A DNA stretch of 64,000 bases from positions 98,854,819 through 98,918,818 of the forward strand of contig CM057471.1 in the NCBI GenBank assembly GCA_030035585.1. The letters are read 5' to 3'. Every line of letters begins with the position of its first letter. Position 1 is the stretch's first letter. The stretch comes from Dugong dugon. Lineage: Eukaryota > Chordata > Mammalia > Sirenia > Dugongidae. A program made the translations under genes and the position numbers. The notes under the pieces were generated by a model, which searched no databases, had not been told where the DNA came from, and saw only the letters and a list, made by a program, of their open reading frames with translations. Positions 43,795 through 54,745 of the stretch are shown here, piece after piece.

Positions 43795-44500
43795 TAGCTT
43801 GTGGTAGGCAAATAATATGATGTTTATGTCCTAAAGCCCAAAACCCATGAATATGTTACCTTAAGTGACAAATGAGACTTTGCAGATGTGATTAAGGTAT
43901 GGACATTGAGATGGGGAGACAAGCCAGGAGTTTCTAGGTTGGCCCATGTATCACGAAAATCCTTATCAGAGAGAGGCAGGAGATTGAGAGTCAGAGAAGG
44001 AGATATGATAGCAGAAGCAGGATGAGTCAGAGGGATATGCAAAGATGCTGTGTTGCTAGCTTTCAAGATGAAAGAAGGGATCATGAAGCCAAGGAATGCA
44101 GGTGGCCTCTAGGAGCTGGCAAAAGCAAGGAAACATTCTCCCTTAGAACCTCCAGAAGGAACACATCCTGGCTAACACCTTGATTTTAGCCCAGTGGGAC
44201 TTCCAACCTACAGAGCTATTGCTGTTGGTGGTGGTGGTTGCTGTTGAGTCAATTCCGACTCATGGCAAGCCCCATGTGTTACAGAGTAGAAAATCATAGG
44301 GTTTTCTTGTCTGTAATCTTAATAGTCGCAGATCACCAGGCTTTTTCTTCCACAGCCTCTCTGCATGGGTTTGAACCACCAACCTTTATGTTAGCAGTTG
44401 AGTGCAAACTATTGGCAAACTGTACAATAACAAATGTGTTGTTTTAATCCAGTAAGTTTGTGAAAATTTCTCACAGCAGCCATAAGAAACTAATACAACA
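43795..44500 (+). mobile_element. MLT1-like MaLR LTR, split by an antisense SINE
   Basis: 'tatgatgtttatgtcctaaagcccaaaac' to 'ggacttccaacctacagagct', then the SINE, then 'gtgttgttttaatccagtaagtttgtg' and 'gccataagaaactaatacaa'. Confidence 0.8.
44222..44416 (-). mobile_element. AfroSINE variant, antisense, within the LTR
   Basis: 'ttgctgttgagtcaattccgactcatggcaagcc' tail, 'gggtttgaaccaccaacc' head in reverse. Confidence 0.9.
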
Positions 44501-44528
44501 CTCCTTGAGAATTATTCTAGAACATTGC

Positions 44529-45087
44529 TGTTATGAATTGAATTGTGTCCCCCCAAAATGTGTCAACTTGGCCAGGCCATGATTGCCAGTATTGTGTGGT
44601 TGTCCTCCATTTTGAGATCTGATGTAATTGTCCTGTGTGTTGTAAATCCTAATCTCTGCCTGTGATTAATGAGGCAAGATTAGGTTAGGTTAAAGAAGTT
44701 TAGGGTGGGATGCAACACCCTTTCTCAGGTCACAGCCCTGATCCAATGTAAGGGGAATTTCAGGGGTGTGGCCTGCATCACCTTTTATCCTATAAGAGAT
44801 AAAAGGAGAGGGAAGTGAGCAGAGACAGACCTTATGCCTCCAAGAAAGAAGCACTGGAAGCAGAGGGCATCCTTTGGACCTGAGGTCTGCTTTGAGAAGC
44901 TCCTAGACTAGGGGAAGATTGGTGACAAGGACCTTCTCCCAGAGCCAACAGAGAGAGAGTGCATTCCCCTGGAGCTGGCACCCTGAATTCAGACTTCTAA
45001 ACTCCTAAACTGTGAAAGAATAAATTTCTGTTTGTTAAAGCCATCCACTTGTGGTATTTCTCTTACAGCAGCACTAGATAACTAAGA
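44529..45087 (+). mobile_element. MaLR-like LTR, complete copy (family of 28819)
   Basis: 559 bp from TGTTATGAATTGAATTGTG to 'gcactagataactaaga', with a polyadenylation region 'gtgaaagaataaatttctg'. Shares start and end motifs with MLT1-type LTRs but its middle ('cttggccaggccatgattgcc...') differs. It matches 28819-29280. Confidence 0.78.
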
Positions 45088-45424
45088 TAACCATTATGTC
45101 AAAATTTCATTTGTATGTTTTCTCTTTTCTCTCTTTCCCGGTAGACTTTGCTACCTCTCATTCTGTAGCCCTGAGTTTGCTCCTGGTGTACAAACTAGTG
45201 TCTATCATCCTGACCAGGCCTGTCCAGGTTTGAACTTCATACTTCCTTTTTGTGCTGACTTATCATACCTGTTCTGCCTTTTTACTTTGTCCAGCTAAGA
45301 CATCACCTTTCACTGCTCATCTCTTCAAATAGATGGTGCCCACTTTCCAAGGGCTGACAACTTCTCCATCGCTCAGCATGTCCACTGTGCAGCCCAACTA
45401 CCTTCATGCTTTAGGAATCAGCAT
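45088..45424. other. Unique sequence
   Basis: Nothing recognised. Confidence 0.5.
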
Positions 45425-45612
45425 CATCCAATAGAAATGTCCCATCTTTGCTGTCCAATATGGTAACCACTAGCCGTATGTAGCTATTGAACATCTGAAG
45501 ATGTGGCTATGTAAGTGAGGAACTAAATTTTTTATTTTATTTGACTTTAATTTAAACTTAAATTTAAATAGCCACATGTAGCCAGTGGTTACCACACTGG
45601 CCAACACAGCCA
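45425..45612 (+). mobile_element. hAT-Charlie relic (MER1/MER3-like), internally deleted
   Basis: 'catccaatagaaatgtc' start and 'agccacatgtagccagtggttacc' ending, inverted relative to the 'ggtaaccactagccgtatgtagct' block near the left end. A shorter relative of 915-1235. Confidence 0.65.
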
Positions 45613-45648
45613 GGTTTTCATTAAATGCATATTGATAATAATTAGTTG

Positions 45649-45848
45649 GGGAATCCCTAGGTGGTATGAATGGTTAATGTGCTCATCTAGTAACTAAATG
45701 GTTGGAGGTTCAAGTTCACCCAGAGTCATCTTGGAAGAAAGGCCTGGAGATCTACTTCCGAAAAATCAGCCATTGAAAACCCTATGGAGCACAGTTCTAC
45801 TCTGACACACATGGGGTTGCCATGCAGATTGACTGAGTGGCAACTGGT
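45649..45848 (+). mobile_element. AfroSINE variant
   Basis: 'ggaatccctaggtggtatgaatgg' head, 'gaagaaaggcctggagatctac' body, 'gattgactgagtggcaact' tail. Confidence 0.88.
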
Positions 45849-45855
45849 ATAACAA

Positions 45856-46696
45856 TTAATTGAAGCAATCATCAGACACCTGAAATCCTTGAGCTCAAAT
45901 CAGCACATTTTCCTTTAACTGTTGACTTTAGAGGAAAGGCAGTCATGAAGAAAAATATCTAAAAACCAGACATTTACCCATGAAACAGGCTTCAACTGCA
46001 TGAGACAATGATCTGTACTTTAAAAAAAATCCCCCAAGCTATTAAATCCCTGTACATGATGCCATTACCTTCAGGAACTCATAAAAGGAAATGTCCTTAA
46101 TTAAAAGAGTGATTTTTTGTGTGGATCTAGGGACTTTTAAATGCTTGGGGTATAAATAAACCACATTCTTGGTTGTATTTGAAGGTGTGCTTTTAGTTTA
46201 TTCAGTTCCTAGAAACCCTCAGATTATACCAATCCTCAACCACATGAGAATCCAGGCCTCAGCCCCAGAATGGCGGAGAATGGCTGCTCTGGCATTTTGC
46301 TGATAGCTCTGTTGTTTTCTGTGATTTATCTTCCATGAAATGTCTGTGGATGTAAATGCCCGTGTAAAAAGGAGTAAGTGGGAGTAATAGGAGATTTTTA
46401 ACTACCAGGCACTTGCCGGGCTACATTAACTTGATGAAATACAGCAGGGGCTTTGCTAGAAGAGCTTAGCCTGGGTGAGATGGAGGGAGGGGAGGAGAGT
46501 GACACCAAATGGAAGCTGACATGGTTACCATGACAAAAACCAGATGGGTGAGCGAAGAATGTCACTCCAGCTTCCTGCCACTCTCCTGGCGTCTGCAGGT
46601 AGATTCTGCAGGATTTCAACCAAAACCCTAAATGAAGAAAGGGTTCCAAATGTTAAATTTTAGAAGCTTGCATTTTGCCCCTTTTACTTTTGTATA
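45856..46696. other. Unique sequence
   Basis: No repeat or credible exon recognised; the 83-codon minus frame at 46398-46649 is unsupported. Confidence 0.5.
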
Positions 46697-46905
46697 GGAG
46701 TCCCTGGGTGGTGCAAACAGTTAAGCGCTCAGCTACTAACCAAAAGGTTGGAAGTTCGAGTCCAACCAGAGACACCTCAGAAGAAAGGCCTGGTGAGCTG
46801 CTACCATAAAGATTAAAGTCAAGAAAACCAAGGGAGCAGTTCTACTCTGTAACACAAGGGGTCGCTATGAATCAGAACTGACTCAATGGCAATGGCTTTG
46901 GGGTT
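46697..46905 (+). mobile_element. AfroSINE variant
   Basis: 'ggagtccctgggtggtgcaaac' head, box B 'agttcgagtcc', 'gtcgctatgaatcagaactgac' tail. Confidence 0.92.
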
Positions 46906-47525
46906 GTTTGTTTTAGTAGTGTTGCTCTAGTGATTTCAAAATGTCACATAGCTCTAGGCACAAATAAGTGAATGGCTCACACACCAAATGCTGAGAGTGT
47001 GTGGGATATTCCAAGCAAGAATTTAATGTTGCGTGAGATTTAATTCTATAATTTCCCCTCAAAGGTAGAGGGACCTTTGAGAAATGTCCCCTTAATATCC
47101 CTCTCTTAAAGATATTCCTTTTCACAGCCTGGTTACTGTCTTCGTTCTGCCAGAATATAAAGACCCCTTTTCACCTTGTGTCCTCTCTATTTGGAAAGGT
47201 AGGTGCTGCCATGACCATCTGATATGACTCAGATGGGAGGTCCTCCAGTTTGAGATTTCAGATATCATAAGTTGAGTTAGAACCCTGAGTTCAAAACCCT
47301 GTTTCAAAAAAATATCTGTATTTAAAATGAAGATACCTTATTCCCTAAGTGGATGGCACAATAAACTTTATTAATAATTCACTTTTTTTGTGTGTATACT
47401 TATTTGTTTTACCAAATTTTAAACAAGTACCAAATAATATTCCTTCATTCCCTACCTTGCCTGTAGAAGCCCCTTATTCAAATTTTACCAATGCTTTCAG
47501 AAAAAGAATAAGTACCAGGGGCAAG
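46906..47525. other. Unique sequence
   Basis: Nothing recognised. Confidence 0.5.
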
Positions 47526-48113
47526 TGTTATGGACTGAACTGTGTCTTCCAAAAATATATATTGAAATCTTAACACTTGTACCTGTAAATGGGGTCCCTG
47601 GGTGGTATAAACAGTTAACATGCTTGACTGCTAACCAAAAGACTGGAGGTTCCAGTTCACTCAGAGGTGCCTCACAAGAAAGGCCTATGAAGCACAGCTC
47701 TACTCTGACACACATGGGGTTGCCATGAGTCAGAATTGACTCAAAAGCAATTGTTTTTTGGTTTTGATACCTATAAATATGACTCTATTTGGAAACAAGT
47801 TTTTTTTGTTATATTAATTGAGGTCATTCCAGCGTAGGGTGGGTCCTAAACCTAATTATTCCTGTGTTATAAAAAGAGCAGAATGAACCCAGAGACACAT
47901 AATGGGAAGAGGAAGACAGACAATAGAGACATATCATATTCAAGGATTGCTGACAGCTACTAGAAGCTGAAATAGTCAAGGAAGGGTCTACCTCTAGAGC
48001 TACATCCTGAATTCAGACTTCAAGCCACCTAAACTGTGAGAAAATAAATTTCTGTTTTTTAAAGCCACCCACTTGTGGTATTTGTGTTATGGCAGCACTA
48101 GATAACTGAGACA
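47526..48113 (+). mobile_element. MLT1-like MaLR LTR, split by a SINE
   Basis: 'tgttatggactgaactgtgtc' start. It resumes after the SINE at 47769 and ends 'gcagcactagataactgagaca'. TATA-like 'gttataaaaagagc' near 47867. Confidence 0.85.
47581..47778 (+). mobile_element. AfroSINE variant within the LTR, with target duplication
   Basis: SINE 47591-47768. ACCTGTAAAT (47581-47590) and ACCTATAAAT (47769-47778) are the duplicated target. Confidence 0.94.
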
Positions 48114-48696
48114 CTAAGGCAAGAAAAATCAGATGCTCCAAACTGGAAAGGTTGCAGATGTCTGAGGCTGATGGTCATGTGGCGGGGTGGTGCTGGCTCT
48201 CACTCAGGAGGTCCATTTCAGAGCGGTGAGCAGCAAGAACATAATACTAGGTTTCCTAAGGATATTTGAAAAGCAATACTGCCTATCCCTTCCTCCATCC
48301 ACCACACACACATAGCCTTGGGACTTTACACACTTCAGAAAAAGAGAATTCAAGACAAGAAGCCTAATTGAGAAAGCGACCAAGAGTCTGTCTCTGGGCA
48401 AGAAGAAAAAAATTCAAATGTTCATATTTTAAAAAAATGATTTCTTGCTCATTTTCTTTTATGCTCTTTTGCTTTTTAGAGCAGCCAGGAAAATGAAGTT
48501 ATTGGTTCATGAGAATTTTCCTCTCTGCTGTCATTTCAATTTAAAGATTGCTCAGGCGTCAGTAATGGAAAGAACTAGGGGCTTAGAGCAGAGTTTCCAG
48601 CTTGTATCTGTCTAAATCAGCCTCTGGGTAGATGATGGAACTTGGGCAAGTGACCGTGACTGTCAGAGAGGTTGTTTCTTTATCCAAAGAAAGCAT
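48114..48696. other. Unique sequence
   Basis: Nothing recognised. Confidence 0.5.
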
Positions 48697-48849
48697 GTCA
48701 GTGATTAAGAGCTTGCCTGCTAACCAAAATGTCAGTAGTTCTAATCCACCAGCCGCTCCTTGGAAACCCTATGGGGCTGTTAGTTCTACTCTGCCGTGTG
48801 GGATCGCTATGAACCGGCATCCACTTGACAGCAACAGGTTTGGTTTTTC
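48697..48849 (+). mobile_element. AfroSINE, 5'-truncated (first of three)
   Basis: Starts inside the tRNA head ('agtgattaagagcttgcctgc'), ends 'gaaccggcatccacttgacagcaacagg'. Confidence 0.88.
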
Positions 48850-49078
48850 AACCTCTGCATTGAAGGGGCCCTGATGGTGCAGTGGTTAAAGCACTTGGCG
48901 GCTAACCAAAAGGTCAGCAGTTGGAACCCACCAGCTACTCCAAGGGAGAAAGATGTGACATTCTGCTTAGTAAAGATTTACAGTCTCAGAAATCCTATGG
49001 GGCAGTTCTACTCTGCCTATAGGGTCGCTATGAGTCCGACTTAATGGCAGTGGGATTTTTTTGGAAATCTCTACATTA
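48850..49078 (+). mobile_element. AfroSINE long form (second of three)
   Basis: SINE at about 48865-49062. Preceded by AACCTCTGCATT (48850-48861) and followed by AATCTCTACATTA (49066-49078), which act as target repeats. Confidence 0.92.
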
Positions 49079-49311
49079 GGTCCCTGTGTGGCGCAAGTGG
49101 TTTGTGCTCAACTACGAACCTAAAGATTGGTGGTTCAAACCCACCCTGAGGCACTCTAGAAGAAAGGCTTGATGATTTGCTTCCGTAAAGACTACAGGGA
49201 AGAAAACCCTTTAGAGCAGTTCTACTCTGTAACACATGGAGTTGTCATGAGTTAGAATCAACTCAATGACAGTGGTTTGTTTTCTTGTTTGTTTGTTTAA
49301 TCTCTACATTA
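49066..49311 (+). mobile_element. AfroSINE variant (third of three) with 13-bp target duplication
   Basis: SINE at about 49079-49298. AATCTCTACATTA is exact at 49066-49078 and 49299-49311. Confidence 0.95.
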
Positions 49312-49845
49312 CAGTGTTGCTAAGAAGATTCAATGAAGTAGCGAATGTGACAACAAATCAATGCTCAGGAAGTTAGCCAACTCTTTGTCAGTTTTAAAAC
49401 CTGACAGTAACTCTTATTTCTGTCACCTACAGAGGCAGGAAGCTTTGAGTCAACCTATTTCATCTTGGAGTTTAGAATTTAGTTTGTGGAAAATTTATTT
49501 GAATATGAGGAGGAAAGACACTGTGTGGTGTCACATCAAAGCATTGGCCTTAAATCATTAGCTTATCTTCCATCAGGACAAGAGGCAGAATAAGACTCAG
49601 GAGGTTTCCAGCCTCGGTTTTATAGGAGTTGAAGATCCTTCCAAAGACCCTGCCAAGCCGTCCCCAAACATGGAATTTATTTAAATCAACTTAGAATTAA
49701 AAAATGGTTGACACTCAGAATTTTGGGGAGCGGTGAGAGCAGAAGGCTCCCCAAATCAGGTGGGGCTGGAGTTAAGGGAATTATATAGTTAACAAGTAGG
49801 TTTGCTTATTTGTCAACTGGATTTCATATATCATGAATTAAGTAC
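49312..49845. other. Unique sequence
   Basis: Nothing recognised. Confidence 0.5.
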
Positions 49846-50655
49846 CAGTACCAACTGTTGAGTTTATTCCAATTCATGATGACTCCGTATGTGTCAGAGT
49901 AGAACTGTGCTCCATAGGTTTTCAATGACTATTTATTTTTTTATTTTTTCCCCATACAAAAATTTATACGTACATTGTTATGTGACCCTAATTGCTCTCC
50001 CCATACTGTGACAGCACACTCTTCCTTTCCACCCCTGCTTCCCCACATCCACTCAGCCAGCTACTAACATTCTCTGGCTTCCCATCTCACCTCCGGACAG
50101 AAACTGCCAGTTTAGTCTCTTGTATCTACCTGAGCTAAGGGGCACACTCTTCACGAGTATCACTTTATGTCCAACATCCAGTCCAATCCCTGTCTGAAGA
50201 GTTGGCCTCAGATATTGTTTTAGTTCTGGGCTGATAGAGAATCCGGAGGCCATGCTTTCCAGGGTTCCTCCAGTCTCAGTCAGACCATTAAGTCTGGTCG
50301 TATTACTAGAATTTGAGTTCTGCACCCCACCTTCCTCCTGCTCCATAAGGGACTCTCTGTTGTGTTCCCTGTCAGGGCCGTCACTGGTGATAGCCAGGCA
50401 CCTTCTAGTTCTTCTGGTCTCAGGCTGATAAAGTCTCTGGTTTATGTGGTGCTTTCTGTCTCTTGGGCTAATACTTTCCTTGTGTCTTTGGTGTTCTTCA
50501 TTCTCCTTTACTCCAGGTGGTAGGGACCAACTGATAGCTAATATTTCAGAAGCAGATAGCCAGACCTTTCTTTCAAGATGCTTCTGGGTGGATTCGAATC
50601 TCCAACCTTTTAGTTAGTAACCAAATGCTTAACTGTTTGTGCCACCCAGGGGTAC
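49846..50655 (-). mobile_element. AfroSINE, antisense, split by an L1 3' end
   Basis: Tail part at 49846-49924 ('ttgagtttattccaattcatgatgactcc', 'gctccataggttttcaatgac'). Head part at 50530-50655 ('ttcagaagcagatagccagacc', 'gaatctccaaccttttagttag', 'gtgccacccagg'). The L1 piece lies between them. Confidence 0.88.
49925..50529 (-). mobile_element. L1 3' end (first type), antisense, inserted in a SINE
   Basis: T-rich end at left, 'catacaaaaatttatacgtacattgttatgtgacc', and a body that is the reverse complement of 57379-58070. 5'-truncated. The 97-codon minus frame at 50053-50346 lies inside it. Confidence 0.9.
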
Positions 50656-50734
50656 TTATATGAAATAAGTAAACTTCAATAGTAGATGCCAATAAAGGAC
50701 TTAGCACAAGCATTAAATGAATCCTACCCTCAGT

Positions 50735-50898
50735 CAGCAGCAGTCTGGTGGCAGAGTGGTTAAGAGCTACGACTGTCAACCAAAAAGTCAGCAGTTCAAA
50801 TCCACCAGCAAATCCTTGGAAACCCTATGGGGCAATTCTACTCTGTCCTAGGGGGTTGCTATGAGTCAGAATTGACTCGAAGGCAATGGGATTTTTTT
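50735..50898 (+). mobile_element. AfroSINE
   Basis: 'gtctggtggcagagtggttaag' head, 'agttcaaatccaccagc' box B, 'gttgctatgagtcagaattgac' tail. Confidence 0.92.
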
Positions 50899-51174
50899 AA
50901 CATTGAAGGTTTTTTTTTTTTAACAAATAGCCTCTCTTCTAAGTGGCATTTATAGACATCCCCCCCCTTTATTTATGCACCTTATTCTGCTATTGTCTGG
51001 ACTTCCAGCACCAAGGAGAAATTGAGAAGCCTCTTTCAATGCATATCAACTCATGGTTTGGCTTGGAAATTCTTCTGGTCAAGTTGAAGCAGGCAAGAAG
51101 GGTTGTACCCATGACCCTGTGCTCAGCTGACGGCTTTGAGGCCTTTGGCAGAATCTCTTGGAGTTCTGCTTTTA

Positions 51175-51398
51175 GAAGAGCAACTAAACCAAAAACCAAA
51201 CCTGTTGCCATTGAGTTGACTCCATGTGTTGCAGAGTAGAATTGTGCTCCATAGGGTTCTCAAGAATGTGACCTTTTGGAAGCAGATTGCCAGGCTTTTC
51301 TTCCAAGGCACCTCTGGGTGAGTTCAAACCGCCAGCCTTTCAGTTAGTAGTCTAGTGCTTAACCATTTGCATCACTCAAGACTCCATGGAAGAGCAAC
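51175..51398 (-). mobile_element. AfroSINE variant, antisense, with target duplication
   Basis: SINE about 51187-51384. GAAGAGCAAC at 51175-51184 and 51389-51398. Confidence 0.94.
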
Positions 51399-52339
51399 AG
51401 ACCCTCTTTAACCAAAAGGGATGAAAAAAGACCCTTTCTCTCCCTTTCCGTCCAGTTCTGATCATGGGTTTTGTCAGCAGAAGCTATTATTTCCACATTG
51501 GTCAAACTGTGGCTTCTTTCACCCCCAAAAGCATTTCCCTGCAGACTGGGTTTCCTCATCAATCACACATTGCTCATATTGGGTTTCCTAGCTCAGCTGT
51601 TCATGAGGCAATCCTCAAGTGAGGGGCATTGGGCGTCAGTATTAATTATGAGACGTCACACTCAGGCTGCATTTGCTTTGAGGAAGACATTTGTGCTTGC
51701 ATATAGTTGTGCCTTGTCCCTGGAGAAAGCACAAATTAGATGGAAGGAAAAAAAAAGGCTCCTGCTTTATGTTTAATAGCTTGGTCATTATGAGAGTTCC
51801 TGTAAAACCCTCACCCTCTACGGTGATGTGGGTGTTTCGTAACCATACAATCTGATGTCTCCGCTGCAGCAGTTTTACTGGCCCCAAGTTTAAGACAATC
51901 TATGAAGATTCTAATTTGTTTCTTGCCTAGCTCCTTACCTAGTTCCCACAGAATTATCCCCAGAGACAATGGAACACTTAGTTGTTTAAATTCAGCCATG
52001 AGCCAGGTTTAAATTGCTCTGTGTCATGTAATGCTCTCAGTTGCCAAAGGTAGCCTATGTGGAATTGCTGGCCATCGTGTACTTGGAGAGCTTCAATCAC
52101 ACGGTTTGCTTTAGTGCTAGACATTGCCTCAGCTTTGAGGTGTGGGAGCTGTAAATTAGCATCTGAAACAACGCAGCTGTATTCCATCCGATACAGTTCT
52201 TGCCAAGGCCCCAGTCGCTGTGACTTCTGAGCCTTCTATCTGGGAGCTGCTATTTGTTGAATTGAATTCCACTTGGGGAATTTGGGACACAAATGTGGGT
52301 GCCCTCTGAACTAGCCTGTGACAGGAGCCTGCTGAGCAG
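51399..52339. other. Unique sequence
   Basis: Nearly 1 kb without a recognised repeat. Several overlapping open frames on both strands (51471-51776 plus, 52156-52554 minus) have no domain. Possible conserved non-coding sequence but I cannot show conservation. Confidence 0.45.
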
Positions 52340-52560
52340 CCATTCCAACTATCTTTGGGGTTTCCCCAGAACCAGAACCCTGGACAAGTCATTTGTTTGG
52401 GAGGTGATTCAGGAAACACTAGGAGGTAGGTGGGGAAGGGAAGCAAGAAAGGGAACAGAGCTGAGAAAGGATGTGTTGTCAGGCCAGCTTTCACTATGGT
52501 TAACTGGATCTTGGCCTCCCTGGGGAACTGGGAGCCATCCCACATGATGGGCAAGGGAAT
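52340..52560. repeat. Interspersed repeat shared with 6255-6485
   Basis: See 6255-6485; 'gggaagggaagcaagaaagggaac', 'ctccctggggaactgggagcc' align in order. Confidence 0.5.
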
Positions 52561-52594
52561 TGGGGTATTTATCCACTAGTTCCTTCAGATCAAG

Positions 52595-52807
52595 AAGTCC
52601 CTGGGTGGTGCAAATGGTTAACAGGCTCAGCTGCTAACCAAAAAGTTGGAAGTTTGAGTCCATCCAGAGATGCCTTGAAAGAAAGGCCTTGAGGTCTACT
52701 TCTGAAAAATCAGTCATTAAAAACCCTATGAAGCACAGTTCTACTCTGACACACATGGGATCGCCATAAGTCAGAATTGACTTGATGGCAACTCGTTTTT
52801 GTTTTTT
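52595..52807 (+). mobile_element. AfroSINE variant
   Basis: 'aagtccctgggtggtgcaaatgg' head, 'gaaaaatcagtcattaaaaaccc' body, 'gtcagaattgacttgatggcaac' tail. Confidence 0.92.
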
Positions 52808-53054
52808 CTCCATAAGTCATCTGTTGAGAGATGCTTCCAGGAGCCATTAATTCTCTAGCATCCCTGGCCTGCAGAGGTGCCTGCAGGCACAGAGACAAGA
52901 CAAGGGCCCCAGGCAGAGAATTGCAGGTGCTGGCAGGTGGAAGTCTGGCCAGTGTGTGAAAATAGTAAGACCAGGGGGAATATAGTCATAGAACCAACAT
53001 TATCTGCTCCACTGACTCCACAGTCCAGGCACCAGGGCATGTATCTGGAAAGCT

Positions 53055-53250
53055 GAACACCCTGTTAAATCTCACAGTTCAAAGGGACCTGGGAGAGTAT
53101 CTCATTCAGCTCTCCTAAGTCCATACAGGAATACTGTCCAAAGCTGTTATCCAACTTTCACTTGAACACTCCAAACAATGGGGAGCTCATGCCTCAAAGT
53201 TGCCCATCCAATGGATAAAATGGTTCTAGTTGTTATTCTACCTGAAACTT
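53055..53250 (+). repeat. Ancient mammalian interspersed repeat
   Basis: 'cacagttcaaagggacctgggagagtatctcattcag', 'cttgaacactccaaacaatggggagctcatgcctc' follow a pattern common in placental genomes. Similar in start to 19930-20060. Family not assigned. Confidence 0.5.
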
Positions 53251-53768
53251 TCTAAATGTCCATGTTTCCTTCAAACAGCCATTCATTTCACTTTTACTGA
53301 GTGTTGCCTGGGTGATTGGTGCTGTGGAAGGAGCTGGGATCCACAGGTAGCACCAGCCCTGTAACTCGCATGGGTGCATACTGAGGAGAGGGATGGATAA
53401 GCCCAGAGATTGTACCACATACATACACTGCAGAAAAGAGAGAGAGTAACTCTCTACAGGTAGGGAGGTTGAGGCACAGAGGTGGTGAAGAGGGACTACA
53501 AGCTCTCCAAGTGGGAGAAGGAGTGGGTGAGATATACTCAACGTGAAATCAACAGTGGCAACAGCCACATCAGACTTACACAGTAGTCCGTGCTTCAAAA
53601 AAATATGCAATAGAAATTGTCACCCTAGCACAGCAAATGCTTTATTATCATTTGCATCAGAGCTCTACTTACAATGGGATTAAGAAATGACTTATTCTCT
53701 AAAAAGCACAGATCTTTTTAAGAAGAGTATCAGTATCTTTTCTTCTACCCAGTTTTTCACCCATGTGG
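53251..53768. other. Unique sequence
   Basis: The 125-codon minus frame at 53233-53610 has no recognised domain and partly overlaps an old repeat. Confidence 0.45.
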
Positions 53769-54075
53769 CTACAGAGGGCTGTAGTGGTTCAGTGGTAGAA
53801 CTCTCACCTTCCAGGCAGAAGACCTGGGTTTGATTCCCAGACAATGTACCTCATGCGTAACCACCACCCATCTGTCAGTGGAGGCTTGTGTGTTTCTATG
53901 ACTCTGAACAGGTTTCAGCAGTTTCCAGACTAAGACAGACTAGGAAGAAAGGCCTGGAGATCTATATCCAAAAATCAGTCTATAAAGACCCTATGGATCA
54001 CAATGGGCCGATCCCATTGTGCATGGTGTCATCATGAGTTGGGGGCCGACTCTATGGCAGCTAACAACATCAACA
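53769..54075 (+). mobile_element. tRNA-Gly-derived SINE
   Basis: The first 75 bases match tRNA-Gly: 'tagtggttcagtggtagaactctcacc' (box A) and GGTTTGATTCC at 53827-53837 (box B). The body 'gactaagacagactaggaagaaaggcc' follows, then a tail 'catgagttgggggccgactctatggcagctaacaaca' akin to the RTE end. Confidence 0.92.
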
Positions 54076-54535
54076 AGTGCACACATACGGATACTCAGAA
54101 ACTGTCAACAGTCACAGTACATGCAAATAGATCCTATAAAAATACTTCAAGTCGACCTCCCATCAGTCTGATAGCTTGTGATTGATTGATTAGTGGTAAT
54201 CACTGTCCTTTCCTACATGTGATTCCCTAAAGAATGTGGAAAAGAGCAGTTCATAGGCTGCTCATAATATTAGGAAGCTTCGAAAGTGGGCAAATTTAGA
54301 AATGGATTAGCCAAATATTGAATGTGATTGCAGTTTATATATGTACTTACTTATATATATAAATACATATGGATATGTGTATATAATATTTGTTTATGTT
54401 TGATCCTCAAAATGAGTAAAAAGAATTGGCATACTTCTCCCTAAAATAAGAAAGTTCTATGCAACCATTTTGTGCCATTTCAGAGAGAAAGCAGGAAAAG
54501 GAAGCTGAGATCATATTGTGTATAGTAGAAGTCAC
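54076..54535. other. Unique, AT-rich sequence
   Basis: TATA-rich stretch at 54337-54390; nothing else. Confidence 0.5.
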
Positions 54536-54745
54536 CGACCAGCTAGATGTCCATGAGCCAGATTCAGCTTGTATATGTTTGTCTTGGCTCATACAAGGCT
54601 AACCCATAAATAGTTTTAAACATGAGTTAGATACCATTCTTTAAATATAAGGATAGTTTAAATAAAAATATAGGTTTCTAAATTCTCTTGGAATATCATA
54701 AAATCTGGCAATTCTGAGCCTACATTTCACATGGAGGCATTTAGC
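54536..54745 (+). repeat. Ancient repeat, possibly hAT-derived
   Basis: 'gtccatgagccagattcagcttgtatatgtttg', 'taaaaatataggtttctaaattctcttggaatatc' and 'cctacatttcacatggaggcatttagcc' resemble a dispersed mammalian DNA-transposon relic; family not assigned. Confidence 0.5.

Noticed and set aside
53772-53848. Functional tRNA-Gly gene
   Set aside because: Cloverleaf is diverged, no T-run terminator follows, and it continues into a SINE body found elsewhere in the window.
2996-54075. A CRISPR array or tandem-repeat system formed by the recurring 'ctatgagtcggaa' motif
   Set aside because: The recurrences are dispersed SINE tails in both orientations, not regularly spaced repeats; the genome is mammalian.
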